NCBI GenBank assembly: GCA_033085395.1
Contig: JANQBS010000090.1
Coordinates: 62,001-126,000 of the forward strand
Direction: 5' to 3'
Length of the DNA: 64,000 nt
Source of the DNA: Xanthoparmelia taractica
Lineage: Eukaryota; Ascomycota; Lecanoromycetes; Lecanorales; Parmeliaceae
Part shown: piece after piece, positions 1 to 11,260 of the stretch
How positions within the stretch are numbered: the first letter of the stretch is position 1
Layout of the letters: each line of letters opens with the position of its first letter
The notes under the pieces: generated by a model
The model's input: the letters and a program-made list of their open reading frames with translations, nothing else
What the model was told of the DNA's origin: nothing
Databases searched by the model: none
Translations under genes and position numbers: made by a program

Positions 1-1051
1 GTACGGGTGGCTTGTCAGACCAAGTTTTTTCATGTCACCTCGTTATCAATCTCTCGCTCTCGCCGACATGCCAGCCTTTGCCTTTTATTACGTTCGATTA
101 GTGACGTAGCTGGTAGCCTGGTATTATGATTACCTTACGGCGGTGTCGATCATTGCGGCGCGTTAGAGAAGGATGTAGACGAAGGAGAAGATAGAGCCAC
201 CAGAGCCGACAACCGACACTTCTTGCGAGAACGATGCCTGGCATTTCTATCCTCCTGCTCCCATTCCTTTCACTTTCATCTGTCTGCAAATGGCTGTTCG
301 ACTGTCTATCGGTTCCTTTCTTTATTTTTTCTTCAGATCGCAGTAAAGAGATGCATATGAATATTACCAAGTTGGATTGCTTGTTCCTGGTTTTATTTGG
401 GAAAATCACTTCAGCTCCTCATTTTCATATGGTGTTTTCCAGCGTAAATTTACTCTGTGTTTCATCGACACATTACTCCGTCCCTAAGGACAAGGCTCTA
501 TTATGCCCACGTTTTACACCGATTTTCAAATCGCTATCCCCCACCAGTGAGTCAGCCCAATCTCATGGGCCATGATTCGCCAAGACCTCGAGTCAGATCG
601 TGCCTGTCAGCCTGCACGACTGCACGGCGTGGATCTCTTATTGACATCAGCCACCCACAAATGTGAGTCTTCTCGGGCCAGACAAGCCCAAATTGTCACG
701 AAAGAGAGTAAGCCTGACGTACTTCCCGAGGAACTTGATAACGGGTGCAGGCCATGCCTGTGTCAGTGCGTTCGAACATTGAAACCCGGCGAATGGCAAT
801 CCCTTACAAGCACATGCGATTGAGCCATACATAAGGTTTCACCGACGCCTGATGTCAGGCTTGCGAATGGGAACACCGAAGGATTTTTAACCATCCACCC
901 CTGAGATACGTACCCGTCAATTCGGGAATCCCTATAGTTATCGACAGCATATCAAAGTCTCAGAGTCTGCCTTACGAAAGCATTCGGGTTGCGGAGCCCG
1001 GAGATATATAGCTCGCATAATACGGGAATGGCTGAAAATGTAAATATAGTA

Positions 1052-1186
1052 GAATACAAACACAAGGTAGGTTAAGTGTTCTCTATTTATGATTCCAAAT
1101 CTTAGTGTATCGATATCCAGAATACAGGCACAAAGTAGGGTGAGTATACTCTCTGTTTGATTCCAAATCTTAGTATATCAATGACC
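1052..1186. repeat. Degenerate direct tandem repeat, two copies of about 68 bp
   Basis: Copy one (1052-1119) and copy two (1120-1186) both begin GAATACA and share the core GATTCCAAATCTTAG followed by TATC, with scattered substitutions and small gaps. The second copy runs straight into the inverted-repeat element at 1180. There is no coding potential. Confidence 0.7.
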
Positions 1187-1244
1187 AAACACATATAACA
1201 GAGCTTGCTTATAAGCGAGTTTGGTCATTTTATACTCTGTTATA
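1180..1244. repeat. Two interleaved perfect inverted repeats
   Basis: AATGACCAAAC (1180-1190) is perfectly complementary to GTTTGGTCATT (1219-1229). TATAACAGAG (1194-1203) is perfectly complementary to CTCTGTTATA (1235-1244). The arms alternate (a, b, a', b'), so as RNA they could form a pseudoknot and as DNA two mutually exclusive hairpins. The element ends about 95 bp before the ferric reductase start codon. Its function is unknown; it could be a small MITE remnant. Confidence 0.7.
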
Positions 1245-1339
1245 ACGTCGCCTACCCCCAAACCTAAACACTTTTACCTCGAAGAGCCAAGTAGTCGCGC
1301 ACATCTAGCCATTCTTTGTATTTTAGGTACTAACAAACA

Positions 1340-3609
1340 ATGTCTCCCAGAGTAACAGGGCTGTCCTTATGGACCAGCCTTCGAAGATGGACCTCCGTCT
1401 CAATCAAAACGATCACACCGAGGACTTGCTTATGGCCATTGACTGGAACTCTCATTGCTTCATTTGCTCTATCTCTCGGTCTCACCTTTCGATCCCATCG
1501 CCACTGCTATGCAGGAACTTGCGGGGAATGGCTATTTCCGCTCCAAGCACGACTTCACATCGTCGTTTGGTACTGCTGGCTCTCCCTCTCCGTCACATTC
1601 CTGGCCCTGAGAGCCTTCCTTCCCCATATACGGCGCAGCCTCCATAAACAACTTTACACTGACCAATTACCCATCATCCGAAAATCCTTAACAGTTGGCG
1701 GGGTGCTAGTCGTTCTTTGGGTCTTGAGTCTGTACGGCATTCTCCTTGCGCTATGGTGGCTGCGTTTGCGAGGGTATTTCGTGACCAGAGGGGAAGAGGG
1801 TGGAATATTGAATGGAAATAAGCGTGTGGCCGCTGTGGCCTTGACAGGCCAGTACGACTTCCCTAGCCCAAAATTTCCTTCGAGATACCCTGGAATTTCT
1901 GAGCTGTGTTTTGGGACTCCCGTAGTTCCGACACGTTTCATTATCCTGGTTCCCGGTCAGAAAGAGTGTTTGCTGACTGGAGGATTCTCACAGCGTCTGC
2001 GATGTCACCATGGGAATGGTCCTACTCCCGATTGCTAGGAACGTGAGTTATCTTTCCCTAGCCACTCCTTCGTACTGTGTCTGGAATCCTTGTTTTTCGT
2101 CGCAAAGGAGAAGTGCAAACGTCTGATTTCATCCAGAGCCCTTTATCCTCATTTTTTAGACTGTCTTCATCAACTACGTACGCCTTTCACATGATACAGG
2201 CATACGTCTTGTTCGCTCTGGTGGTAATCCATGGCTTACTGTACGCATCTTGGGTCGCCGCCTATAACCATGCCCGGAATTTAACCCGCTTGCCCTTCGT
2301 CTACCCAGTACTGAATCCTACTTATTTATATCACGAAGTCTGGCCTGGCAATACCTCCTCGCTTGGAATTTGGCGGGCGTCACTCATCTTCACTGGGATC
2401 GTGACTAGTTTGATTATGCTAGCTGTCTTCTTAACCACCTTTCCGGTCATCAGGAGAAAGCATTTTAATGTCTTTTACTTCACACACTTGCTAATGATTG
2501 TGGCCGTCGTCGTCATTTGCCTGCACGCCAGCACAATGTTCTACTGCACAGCGCCTGGTTTAGCGTTGTGGGTACTGGATTGGGCCATGCGGATCTATGA
2601 GCTGAGCGGGAAGATGGACAGTACTTTGATAGCCATTGGTAAAGGGTGGTTCTGCCTGACTGTACCCCTGCCACAGAAGCGACTCAGGGGATGCGCATGC
2701 AACTCTCCGCTTGCCCATTTCCACATACACCACACCCAATCCTCCACACGAGAACTTCACCCTTTCACAACAATTACGCACCTGGCCTCAAAGAAACTTT
2801 CTTCATCGGACTCGGACAAGAACGTAATGATCCAATTCCTCTTCCGCAAAAGTAAAGCATCGCGGTCTTTAGTGTCGACCACCGAAAAGAAACCGGAAAA
2901 GCGTTCAAAGAGAGAGTGGACGAACAAGCTTGCTGACCTTGTCGATGAGGCGACAATTGACCTCTCGCCACCATCAGAAACATCGGAAGGAGCAGATCTC
3001 CAAAGAGTGCGACAATCTGCTCAATACCAAATCTCTCTTCGGCTTGAAGGGCCCTACTTTACGCCGGCGAACCCAGCAAGCTACGAAACCGTCATCTGTC
3101 TCGTCGCCGGCACAGGGGTCACGGGAGCCATTGCCATTGCCTCAGCGTTCCGCCACCATACCATGACAGAGGCCTTTGACTTCGAGTTAACCAAGTTCGG
3201 GCAAGAAAGGATACACTGCATCCCGTTGGAACGGAACTTTAGCATTTCGGCTTCTTTGGCACCTTCAGGAGCGGCGGGCATTTGGAAGCGGTGCGTGGTC
3301 GTGTGGAGTGTGCGAGAGGCCGAGTATATCGATCTCCCTTTCTGGCACGGTAAGCGAATATCTTCCGTCCTTTGCTCGGTTTAGCGTTCTGACTCTGCAG
3401 TAGAGGATACGACACCTGGGCTAGAGGTGCGCCCTCTCCTCACAGCAAAGGGTCGCAGTCGCATCAACATGGATGAGACAATTGGTTCTATAAAGGCGAA
3501 CGGGGGTAAGACTTGGGTTTATATCTCGGGGCCGAATTCGTTTATAGAGGCTGGGGAAAAAGCGTCTCGGCGATCTGGTGTAGACTTTTATGGCGCCAGG
3601 TGGGCTTGA
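1340..3609 (+). CDS. Ferric/cupric reductase transmembrane component (FRE family)
   Basis: Membrane flavocytochrome that moves electrons from NADPH through FAD and two hemes to extracellular Fe(III) or Cu(II). Proposed exons are 1340-1852, 1983-2042, 2137-3349 and 3401-3609, giving 664 aa; all phases close. The second exon restores the conserved CDVTMGMVLLPIARN helix, which supports the model. Two heme histidine pairs with 13-residue spacing are visible (FHM to VIHG, and FTHLL to CLHAS). HPFT marks FAD binding, VAGTGVTGA the NADPH site, and YISGP with a terminal ARW-type end closes the family fold. A charged linker of about 80 residues separates HPFT from the LEGPY motif. The N-terminus is short, with no clear signal peptide. 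The family is certain; substrate metal is inferred. The first intron boundary (130 bp) is the least secure. Confidence 0.88.
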
Positions 3610-4690
3610 TGACGTTATGACACAGCGAACACTGCATTGAATGCATGCAACGCAAATCCTGCAGATGGGAAATCTGAGATCTGAAGCATGGCTCTTATCT
3701 ATATACTCCTAGAATAATTCCGATTGCTCAGCTTATCATTCTTCACACGAAACGACCATTATCTTTAGCCAATCCTGACGATTCAACGTATCTCGCAATC
3801 TTTTCCCAATATGCAAGGGGCCCGATTAAATCTCCTAGCTTAGACATCAAATCATCTCAAATATATAAAGATTGCTGGCGTTGAGGATTCTTATTGGGTT
3901 AGGCCGTATGTAGAGCTTTGAGGGTTAGGTCTTGCTTCGCGGATCGTGACAAACCCTAACCCTAACCCTAACCGACCGGGGCGGCCGAAGGCCGCAATTC
4001 AGTCCCGAGGCCACTTCAGCACCTTGCCTCGCGAGATAATAGCAAAACGTGGGGGACGATAAGATTGATAACAAAGATTGGAAGCATATTTCAACTATAA
4101 ACTAATGTAAACGCTCGATTTGATATCGAAAGTGATGGGCTTTATTCGTCTCAGAAAATCAGACTCTCGTATAGGGGTACCTTACCTCATGCACTCGCTC
4201 CTCGCTTCGGCAGCCAATCGCATCACAATCTCATTACGACATACTGTTCTTTTCAGGTTTAGCCTTCCCCGGATTTCCCGCTCTAGGCCGGTCAATCCTC
4301 GGGGCTTTGTCCATCTTTCCTTGTTGTCATGTTTGAAAGGGGCACAGCAAGAACTAAGGTACTTTATAAGTTTACATAACAAAAGAAATCCTCTACGGCT
4401 CCAACTCCTTTCTCTGGCAGACCAGTAATATTCTTATTAGAACATTCTTACTTCCTTGGATAGCCCGCCCCCATCCCACACTCCATGGAGCAATTCGGAC
4501 CTCAGAGACTTTTGGCAAGCTGCCGCGTGGCCCACCCAAAAATAGCTCCGTCTCAGCCTTTGATGATTGTTGTCCTCGAAGAAAGGCTGAGTGCATTAAG
4601 CCAGGATCGAAAGTCTTCCTAGCTTCCATTACCGACTTGCGAATCCTATCCCATAGAGCTATTATCTGATTGCGTACGGTAGTAGCAGTT
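3610..4690. other. Intergenic, about 1.1 kb, with telomere-like block
   Basis: No gene supported. It contains the internal telomeric repeats at 3952-3973 and, just after them, a perfect hairpin: GCGGCC (3981-3986), a GAA loop, and GGCCGC (3990-3995). The part from about 4430 is probably promoter and leader of the next gene, whose first in-frame ATG is at 4691. Confidence 0.5.
3896..3973. repeat. Internal telomere-type repeats with inverted flanking units
   Basis: Positions 3952-3973 read about three and a half uninterrupted copies of CCCTAA. Upstream, two single units of the opposite orientation, GGGTTAGG, sit at 3896-3903 and 3922-3929. Pezizomycotina use TTAGGG at chromosome ends, so this is an interstitial telomeric sequence. 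It lies between two ordinary genes, not at a sequence end. Confidence 0.85.
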
Positions 4691-7525
4691 ATGGCGGCCA
4701 AGCGCATCTCCTCCATCTTCTCTATGGGCAGCAATGTGTCCGATCAGAGCAGCGAATCTCGAGCGCCATCTTCAATTCATCCGGCGCGACCTCCAAGGGA
4801 ACAGACGCATAGTCCTGACTCTGCTTCGGGAAAGCAAAGCCAAACTCCTGCTTTGAGACAGCAGGATCCTGTCAACCTCTCAAGGCAGTCCCTGCCCAAT
4901 TTACGACCAACCTCCCATCTACAGAATCTTCACCAACAGTCGTCTGGTTATACACCCCCATTTGATCCTACCATTTTGCCTCGCATCGAAGACGACGACG
5001 TCCTACTCAATCCTCCTCTACTCAAGCCACTGCCAATCCGCGCACAATCGCCTGGCGGCTCCTTAGGAGGCAGCAGACCAGTCAGCAGAGGCAACCCGTT
5101 AGACAGCAGGCCGGCTAGCAGGGGCAACCCATTAGACAGCAGACCAGCTAGCAGGGGCAATCAATTTGAAAGCAGAAACAGTAGTCGTCCACCAAGCAGT
5201 CGCCCTCCATCTCGTCCTCCTTCTCAGCCAGCCTCGCGTCCTACATCTCCAATAAAATTCCGTCCTTCAACGCCAACGACTCGTCCTCTCACACCTACGA
5301 CAGAGGCAAAGCTTGCCAAGCGAAGGAGTTGGATGCCAGGAAAACTTCGGAAGGCCGGGCCCGATGGAGGAGATCATGCGAATAGTCCGCAGGCTTGGAC
5401 GGTCACGCCTAAGGGGAAAACACCGTACGATGTTTCAGCGCTGGCAGATTTCCATAGGGTCAGTCCCCAAAGAACCATTTGTGCACATTGGCTAAAATTA
5501 AGAGATCTCTAGGTCCCAGAGCTTTGGAATGACCATGGCGACACCCTAGTATACCTGCACGCCAGGGAAGGTGGCAGAGGCCCATCATTTAAGATTGATT
5601 CAGCCCTCTTTTCTGCCTCTAAAAAGCTGGTACATGCTGCACATGGCGGGATGCAAGAACACAACCGGCGGGAACCAAACGACTGGCAACAACAGTCGTT
5701 CATGGAACGCACCCAACATCTAACACTCAACGTCCCGACACTGTCTCCTACCGAACGGCCGGAGTCCTCTACTCAAGGCAGTTCTAAAGGATCCCGGTCC
5801 GTTAGCGATTATTTTGAGGAACTACCCATTCGAAGAGACATTCACCTGTGTCTTCCGCTACCGCTGCATGTCGATCTGACCGATGCAAACTCGGTACCCA
5901 CCAGTGACGATATCGAAACGCTTGTTACAATGCGAAACGTGATTGCATTTCTGGCAGGTCAGCCTTTGGTGGCCACGCCTAAACAGTCCTCGCTGTTCAC
6001 CATTTTCCTAAAAATCGCTGATGTAATGCAGCGCTATGAATTCACGAACCTTGATGGCTCTACGCTTGGGGAAGAAGCAGCAGGAAACTTTGCAAAAATA
6101 TTACAGGATTTCGGACTAGCGGACGTCAGATCAAGTCGTGAGAAGACCATCGAGGCTCTTGTCCTCGGTGAACGCATGAAGTCGTGGGATCTATACAATG
6201 AGGGATTCGTACATGCTGTTGGAAAATACGACGACATCAATGGGCTCAGAAGCCCCAAATTTCATTTGGTAACTGATCTCACTCGGAAGAGGCTTGAGAG
6301 AGCAAACTTAGACCTCTATACCCGTGTGCGAAATATAGAGACGAAATTGGAGGATTTCGACTTTCCTTCTCTTTTCGCCGGCATCGCAAGTTCTAGTACT
6401 AGCAGCGAGAGCAAACTCGTTCGCTTCAAAGATTGGAAGAACGCATACATGACAATGCGAAGACACATCATGAGTTTCTATAAGCATCAATACGGAGCCT
6501 GGCCACCAAAAGCCAAGTCTAAGAAGAATGATTTTGAGGAAAGTGGACTCAATCGTCTTCTGCTGAGGGAGTTGTATGAAGATTTCTCAGACCTCTACGA
6601 CATCCTCGTGGACCGCACTTCCCTAACTACTCGCACAGCGGATATTCCAGCCCACGATCCGGACGATCCGCAAGAACCAGCACCACGCGCTTTGCGAAGA
6701 ATCCTGGACGAGTATGATCGCAGCACTCCCCCTGTTCAGCCGCCAATGCCGTTCGACGCCCCTCGAGTGCCCTCCTTGCTCAATACAAGACGAGGATTCG
6801 ACACACTTGATCCGAAGAAGCAGAGGAAAGAGAGTACGAAGAGACTTCGGGACGACGAGATTAACAATGCACTTATGCAGTCCTACAACCGGGAGTCGAT
6901 GAAGGCAACACCGTTCCTTGAAGCCTTCATGGCCTACGAGCGAAGGTCTGCGCATGGAAAATCCATCGAAGAGATAGCTGACCTACGCTACGGACAGTGG
7001 ATCTTCATGTATGCAGTCATCCAAACATTGCCCCTTCTGATTGTTGACGCTCCTGGTGTAAGATGGACAAAAGGGGTGGAGTACTTCCTCTGTGAGGTGC
7101 CCAAAGGATCCCCTCCATGGGTTCAAGAGAGCGCGAGCCAAAAGCAGAGTGTTTACCGTATCGCTGGTGGATCAGCTATGGTGACCTTGCCAGCTGATGT
7201 CGTCGAACATAGCGTGGATGGGATCTACCGCAGAAGTCGTTGCTGGCAGATGGCGAATAAGTGGGCGGGGTTCAGTGAGATGTCATTGCCACCTCCGCAG
7301 TTTGATGATTTATTACCGCCTGAGGCAGCATCAGCGTCGGGATCAAGAACAGTTTCACCGTCACCAGATCGACGGCGGGCGTCTATGGCCCTTGGACTGG
7401 AACAAATGCCTTTACCTCCAGGAGTGGCACCGAGCGGAGCCAGGCCGGTGTCGGTGCATGATCCGTCCAAGAGCTTCGCTGCTATTCTTGGCGAGATGGA
7501 TGGGGTGGGAAAGAAAAAGAAGTAA
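4691..7525 (+). CDS. Large conserved fungal protein, probably DUF8004 family
   Basis: Two exons, 4691-5458 and 5513-7525, with a 54 bp GT-AG intron; phase closes and gives 926 aa. The N-terminal 250 residues are Ser/Pro/Arg-rich and look disordered, with an 11-residue block repeated in tandem (5086-5165). After the intron come a VPELW segment and a long alpha-helical part with FKDWKNAYMTMRRHIMSFYK and, near residue 760, FEAFMAYERRSAHG-like and RYGQWIFMYAVIQ motifs followed by LLIVDAPGVRWT. I associate these with the uncharacterised fungal DUF8004 domain from memory; no biochemical role is known to me. The C-terminus is again Ser/Pro-rich and lysine-tailed. The start is the ATG followed by AAKRISS; a shorter start at the next Met is possible. 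Confidence 0.82.
5086..5165 (+). repeat. In-frame 33 bp tandem repeat within the DUF8004-type gene
   Basis: About two and a half units of 33 bp encode NPLDSRPASRG, NPLDSRPASRG and a diverged NQFESRN. The unit is a multiple of three, so copy-number change would keep the frame. It lies in the disordered N-terminal region. Confidence 0.75.
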
Positions 7526-9048
7526 AAGCGCTGCTACCTCTTATGAGTGATGGACGAGGGACGGCGTCAGTTTCTTGCAGAGTACTCGGAGCAGAAAGAA
7601 GGGGTTAAACTCGTCATGTAATTATTGAGCAACCGAGGGAGATCTCTCGCAGATTCTTCCAAATGGTAACTGCATTGTACCACTAAATCTGAGGAAGACA
7701 GCGATAGAAGTCGGATTGTAAATGATAGGGCATCTTGTTATGTACATACGACCAAGCTTTAGAGATTCGCTTTTCGTGTGGTATCTGGTGGGATTGAGGT
7801 CCTTAACGGGGATCCACACATTTTTCAGCGCTTTACACTCATCATCCATTCGCGACCAATGAAACTTCATAGCTTCCTTCTGTAACCAATCAGAGGGTGT
7901 AAGCGCTGGACTAATCCGAAAAGACTCAAGTTTCCCATGTAAATAAAAGCTTGGCGCCAACGACAAAACAAGTTTGATCCATTCTTCCTTTATGCTGCCC
8001 TTACTTCTACTCTGTTTCACAACAATTGCCCGTACTTCTTCATCCTTTCAATCATTCGTCTTGCCGCTCTACTTGACGATTCTGTACATGGCCTAGACAT
8101 GCAGATATCGCATGATCATGAAGAACGTAAGGTCACTAAGCTGCCAAAATGATGCCGAGCTCTCGGCGCTAAGAGGATCATGACAACTCAAAGGTCTGCA
8201 TTGGATCAGGCCAGACTCGAGGTTCACGCTATTTGGAGAGTGAAAGTCACCGTGACGCTGCAACTCCCATTGAACTCACTCTCGTCAGACCTTCTCCTTA
8301 CCTTTCTTCGTGTTGTATATTCTTATATCCTCGCGTTGTGGCGACAGTGTTATTTTCACTCACTCCGCGTTTGTATCACTCTTCGCGCCGACTCACGTAC
8401 CTTGCATAGACGAATTACTACTAGATCCTGACCCTCTTTGACCAATTTAATACTACCAAAAATCCTCGCCATCCTTTCCTTCTTTTCTACCCTCGACTTG
8501 CTGGACATTTCGAGACTCGGCGCCTGAAGCGGTGGCCATCAATATCATGCGGCAAAAGATCATTGTATCAAAGGAAGCAACAATTGTATGAATGACCAAG
8601 TTAATGCCCATGTTTCAACAAAGATAATCGGTGAACGATTCGGAACAAAGATTCGCCACGCATTAGACAATAGCTACATTGCCATTGTGTCTGTCAACAA
8701 CACCTTCTGTCCATTGTCACTCTCTCAGGTATAGACGTGTCTCCACACTGCCATTCACTTTTACTTCTATTCCGCAATCCGCCCAACACAGAGCATTCCT
8801 GTCACTACTGCAACGCTTTCGATTAAGCAATCCGAAATCTCAAAAATCGAAACATCCACCATTTTCGAAGTATATATCGCAGACAGGCTCCAGCTTCTCC
8901 ATCACATCACCAAAAACCGCTACCCACTTTCCTTCCTTCGCCTCCACGGTCTGGTACCTCGACTCCACGTGTGCTGGTCACATTACACGTTTCGACCTAA
9001 TAGACTTTTCCACGCTTGCGGCATTCCTCGCAAAGCGTGACTGGCCCC
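7526..9048. other. Intergenic, about 1.5 kb
   Basis: No gene supported. A 132-codon minus-strand frame (7622-8020) overlaps the likely 3' UTR of the preceding gene and has no recognisable motif. From about 8,690 the sequence becomes C/T-rich, consistent with promoter and 5' leader of the next ferric reductase. Confidence 0.4.
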
Positions 9049-10875
9049 ATGAACGGCACAGAGACATCTTCAGCGGCTGAGGCCGCCAAGAACATCGTCC
9101 CATATACGCATGGTCTTACTGGGGTCAACTTACCACTCGATGACAGCCTCACATACATCCTATGGCTTTCGATAGGGCTCCTGTTCCTGGTGGTCCTCTG
9201 CGTGCGTTTTGGTCAGATGGCTAACGCACAATTACGGCACCTCTTGAATCTCAACGCTACTTCTCAACAGCAATCATACTGGTCAGAAGATAGGACCTCG
9301 ATATGGCCGAGTCTCAAGAAGCAAGTCTTTTATGCCCCATTATGGAAAAAGAGACATAACAGAGAAATCCAGCTGTCAAGGGCCCTGAACGTCGGAACCC
9401 TTCCTTCAAGGCTTCATACGGTTTTGTTGCTTACGTATTTGTTAAGCAACATCGTCTACTGCCTTGTCATTGACTACAGCCAGCCCAAAGCCAAAAGCAT
9501 TGCCGAATTTCGCGGAAGAACTGGTCATCTTGCCCTCGTCAATATGATTCCTCTAATCATCCTCGCTGGCAGAAACAGCCCTTTTATCCCGCTACTACGC
9601 ATCAGCTTCGACACGTACAACCTTTTCCATAGATGGATCGGCAGGGTCGTAGCAGCGGAGGCTTTTGCACATACTCTCGCATGGGCTTGGAATGAGCATG
9701 ACGCTGCCGGCATAAAGGGAATCAGCAAACATCTTCACGAGAGCCCATTCTTGGCCTACGGCTTGCTTGGAACCGTGGCTCTCAGTATCATTATGCTTCA
9801 GGCTCCATCGACCATTCGCCATGCCTTCTACGAGTCTTTTTTGCACATCCATCAATTTCTCGCCCTTGCCACAATCATTGGCGTTAAAATACATTGCAAA
9901 ATAGGTGTTCTGCCTGGCGAATCATACATCGACTGGGTGATCGCACTTTGGGTTCTGGAACGCTCAGCTCGCGTGTTCCGATTGGTATATCGCAATATCT
10001 CAATGCGCCGCTTCAGCAAAGTTACCGTCGAGGCGCTCCCGGGAAAAGATGTCGAAGCATGTAGGGTCACCATCGAATTAGTTCGACCGTGGAACTACAG
10101 GCCAGGCACCCACACCTACCTCTACCTCCCTACCATCTCCTTTTGGATGAACCATCCTTTCTCCATCGCTTGGTCTGACGAACGCCAAACACCCTACCTC
10201 ACTCCCCAATTGGAAAAGCTGTCCACGAAGTCCGATGTCGAATCAATTATATCTGATCTCCCCACTCGCACCTCCCCAAACATCTCGCTCATCGTTGCGA
10301 AACGTACGGGTATGACCGCTACTCTGTTCAACAAAGCTCGCGCGTCTCCTAACGGCGTCTTAAGGACCTATGGCTTGGTCGAGGGGCCCTACGGTGGCAT
10401 CGACCGGCTCCACTCCTATGGCACAGTTATACTCTTCGCCGCGGGTGTAGGCATCACCCATCAAATCGGTCACGTCCGCGACCTACTCCAAGGCCAACGC
10501 GCCGGCACAGTCGCAACTCAAAAGGTCGTCCTGTGCTGGTCCGTCAAGAACACCGAGACCCTCGAGTGGATCCGCCCATGGATGGATGAAATCTTGCAGA
10601 TGAGCAACCGCAAACAAGTGCTCAAAGTCCTGCTCTTCGTCACGCAGCCAAGGAGCGCGAGAGAGGTTGTTTCCCGGAGCGAAACCGTGCAGATGTTCCC
10701 TGGACGCTGTAATCCGGCCGTCTTGTTGGGTAAGGAGCTACCGAACAGGATTGGCGCGACCGTGGTGACGGTTTGTGGGCCTGGGGCCTTTGGAGATCAA
10801 GTGAGGTCAGCTGTGAGGGGTGTCATCGGGGAGGGGGCTACAGTGGATTTTGTGGAAGAGAGCTTCACTTGGTGA
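9049..10875 (+). CDS. Ferric/cupric reductase, second FRE-family member
   Basis: A single exon of 608 aa from the first ATG of the frame. It has an N-terminal luminal/extracellular stretch, then a transmembrane helix near residues 35-55, and a core of further helices. GHLALVNMIPLIILAGRNSPF is the classic FRE core segment. Heme ligand pairs have 13-residue spacing (FHRWIGR to FAHTLAW, and HIHQF to VKIHCK). HPFSIAW binds FAD, FAAGVGITHQIG binds NADPH, CGPGAF follows, and the protein ends FVEESFTW as usual for metalloreductases. It differs strongly from the reductase at 1340-3609 (no intron, longer N-terminus, shorter linker), so it is a separate subfamily and not a recent tandem copy. It probably acts at the plasma membrane in reductive iron or copper uptake; the metal is inferred. 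Confidence 0.93.
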   Translation: MNGTETSSAAEAAKNIVPYTHGLTGVNLPLDDSLTYILWLSIGLLFLVVLCVRFGQMANAQLRHLLNLNATSQQQSYWSEDRTSIWPSLKKQVFYAPLWKKRHNREIQLSRALNVGTLPSRLHTVLLLTYLLSNIVYCLVIDYSQPKAKSIAEFRGRTGHLALVNMIPLIILAGRNSPFIPLLRISFDTYNLFHRWIGRVVAAEAFAHTLAWAWNEHDAAGIKGISKHLHESPFLAYGLLGTVALSIIMLQAPSTIRHAFYESFLHIHQFLALATIIGVKIHCKIGVLPGESYIDWVIALWVLERSARVFRLVYRNISMRRFSKVTVEALPGKDVEACRVTIELVRPWNYRPGTHTYLYLPTISFWMNHPFSIAWSDERQTPYLTPQLEKLSTKSDVESIISDLPTRTSPNISLIVAKRTGMTATLFNKARASPNGVLRTYGLVEGPYGGIDRLHSYGTVILFAAGVGITHQIGHVRDLLQGQRAGTVATQKVVLCWSVKNTETLEWIRPWMDEILQMSNRKQVLKVLLFVTQPRSAREVVSRSETVQMFPGRCNPAVLLGKELPNRIGATVVTVCGPGAFGDQVRSAVRGVIGEGATVDFVEESFTW

Positions 10876-11260
10876 GGGTTTGGGTAAGAGGTACATAAGA
10901 GGAGCTTCGATTCTTGTTTCATTGCATTGCTAGCGTGCATTCACGACTATCCGTTCCTTGTCCTGACCAAGCATAGCGTAGCGGTGGCATCACAATCGTT
11001 CATTTCCTTCAGGCTTGCATTCCTGCAAGGAATCTTCGCATAGAACTTCCCTAGTATGTGACTGTGCTTGAAGGATATGCGCCTTTCAGCTTTCTCGCGC
11101 TGATGCGCTAGTGCTGCATAGGCGCTATCGCGACAGCCAAGATCGATCCACAGCAGGAAGGCGATGGCCACATTCTGGCTCTTGTCGACCCTCCGACCCT
11201 TTTCGCTCCTAGCCTTGTAGCTTTGTTGTCCTTATCTGGTAGTTCTTCCCTCTACTGCAG
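10876..11260. other. Convergent intergenic, 385 bp
   Basis: Shared 3' flank of the ferric reductase (plus) and LSM7 (minus). No gene or conserved motif seen. Confidence 0.5.

Larger units (their letters stand above)
1..1339. other. Intergenic, no gene supported
   Basis: Only short overlapping open frames on both strands, none with a recognisable motif or splice pattern. The last 300 bp hold a degenerate tandem duplication and an unusual pair of interleaved inverted repeats, listed separately. The final 60 bp are pyrimidine-rich and probably the 5' leader of the ferric reductase that follows. Confidence 0.5.

Noticed and set aside
7622..8020. 132-codon minus-strand frame
   Set aside because: It overlaps the 3' flank of the DUF8004-type gene, shows no motif, no introns and no neighbour logic.
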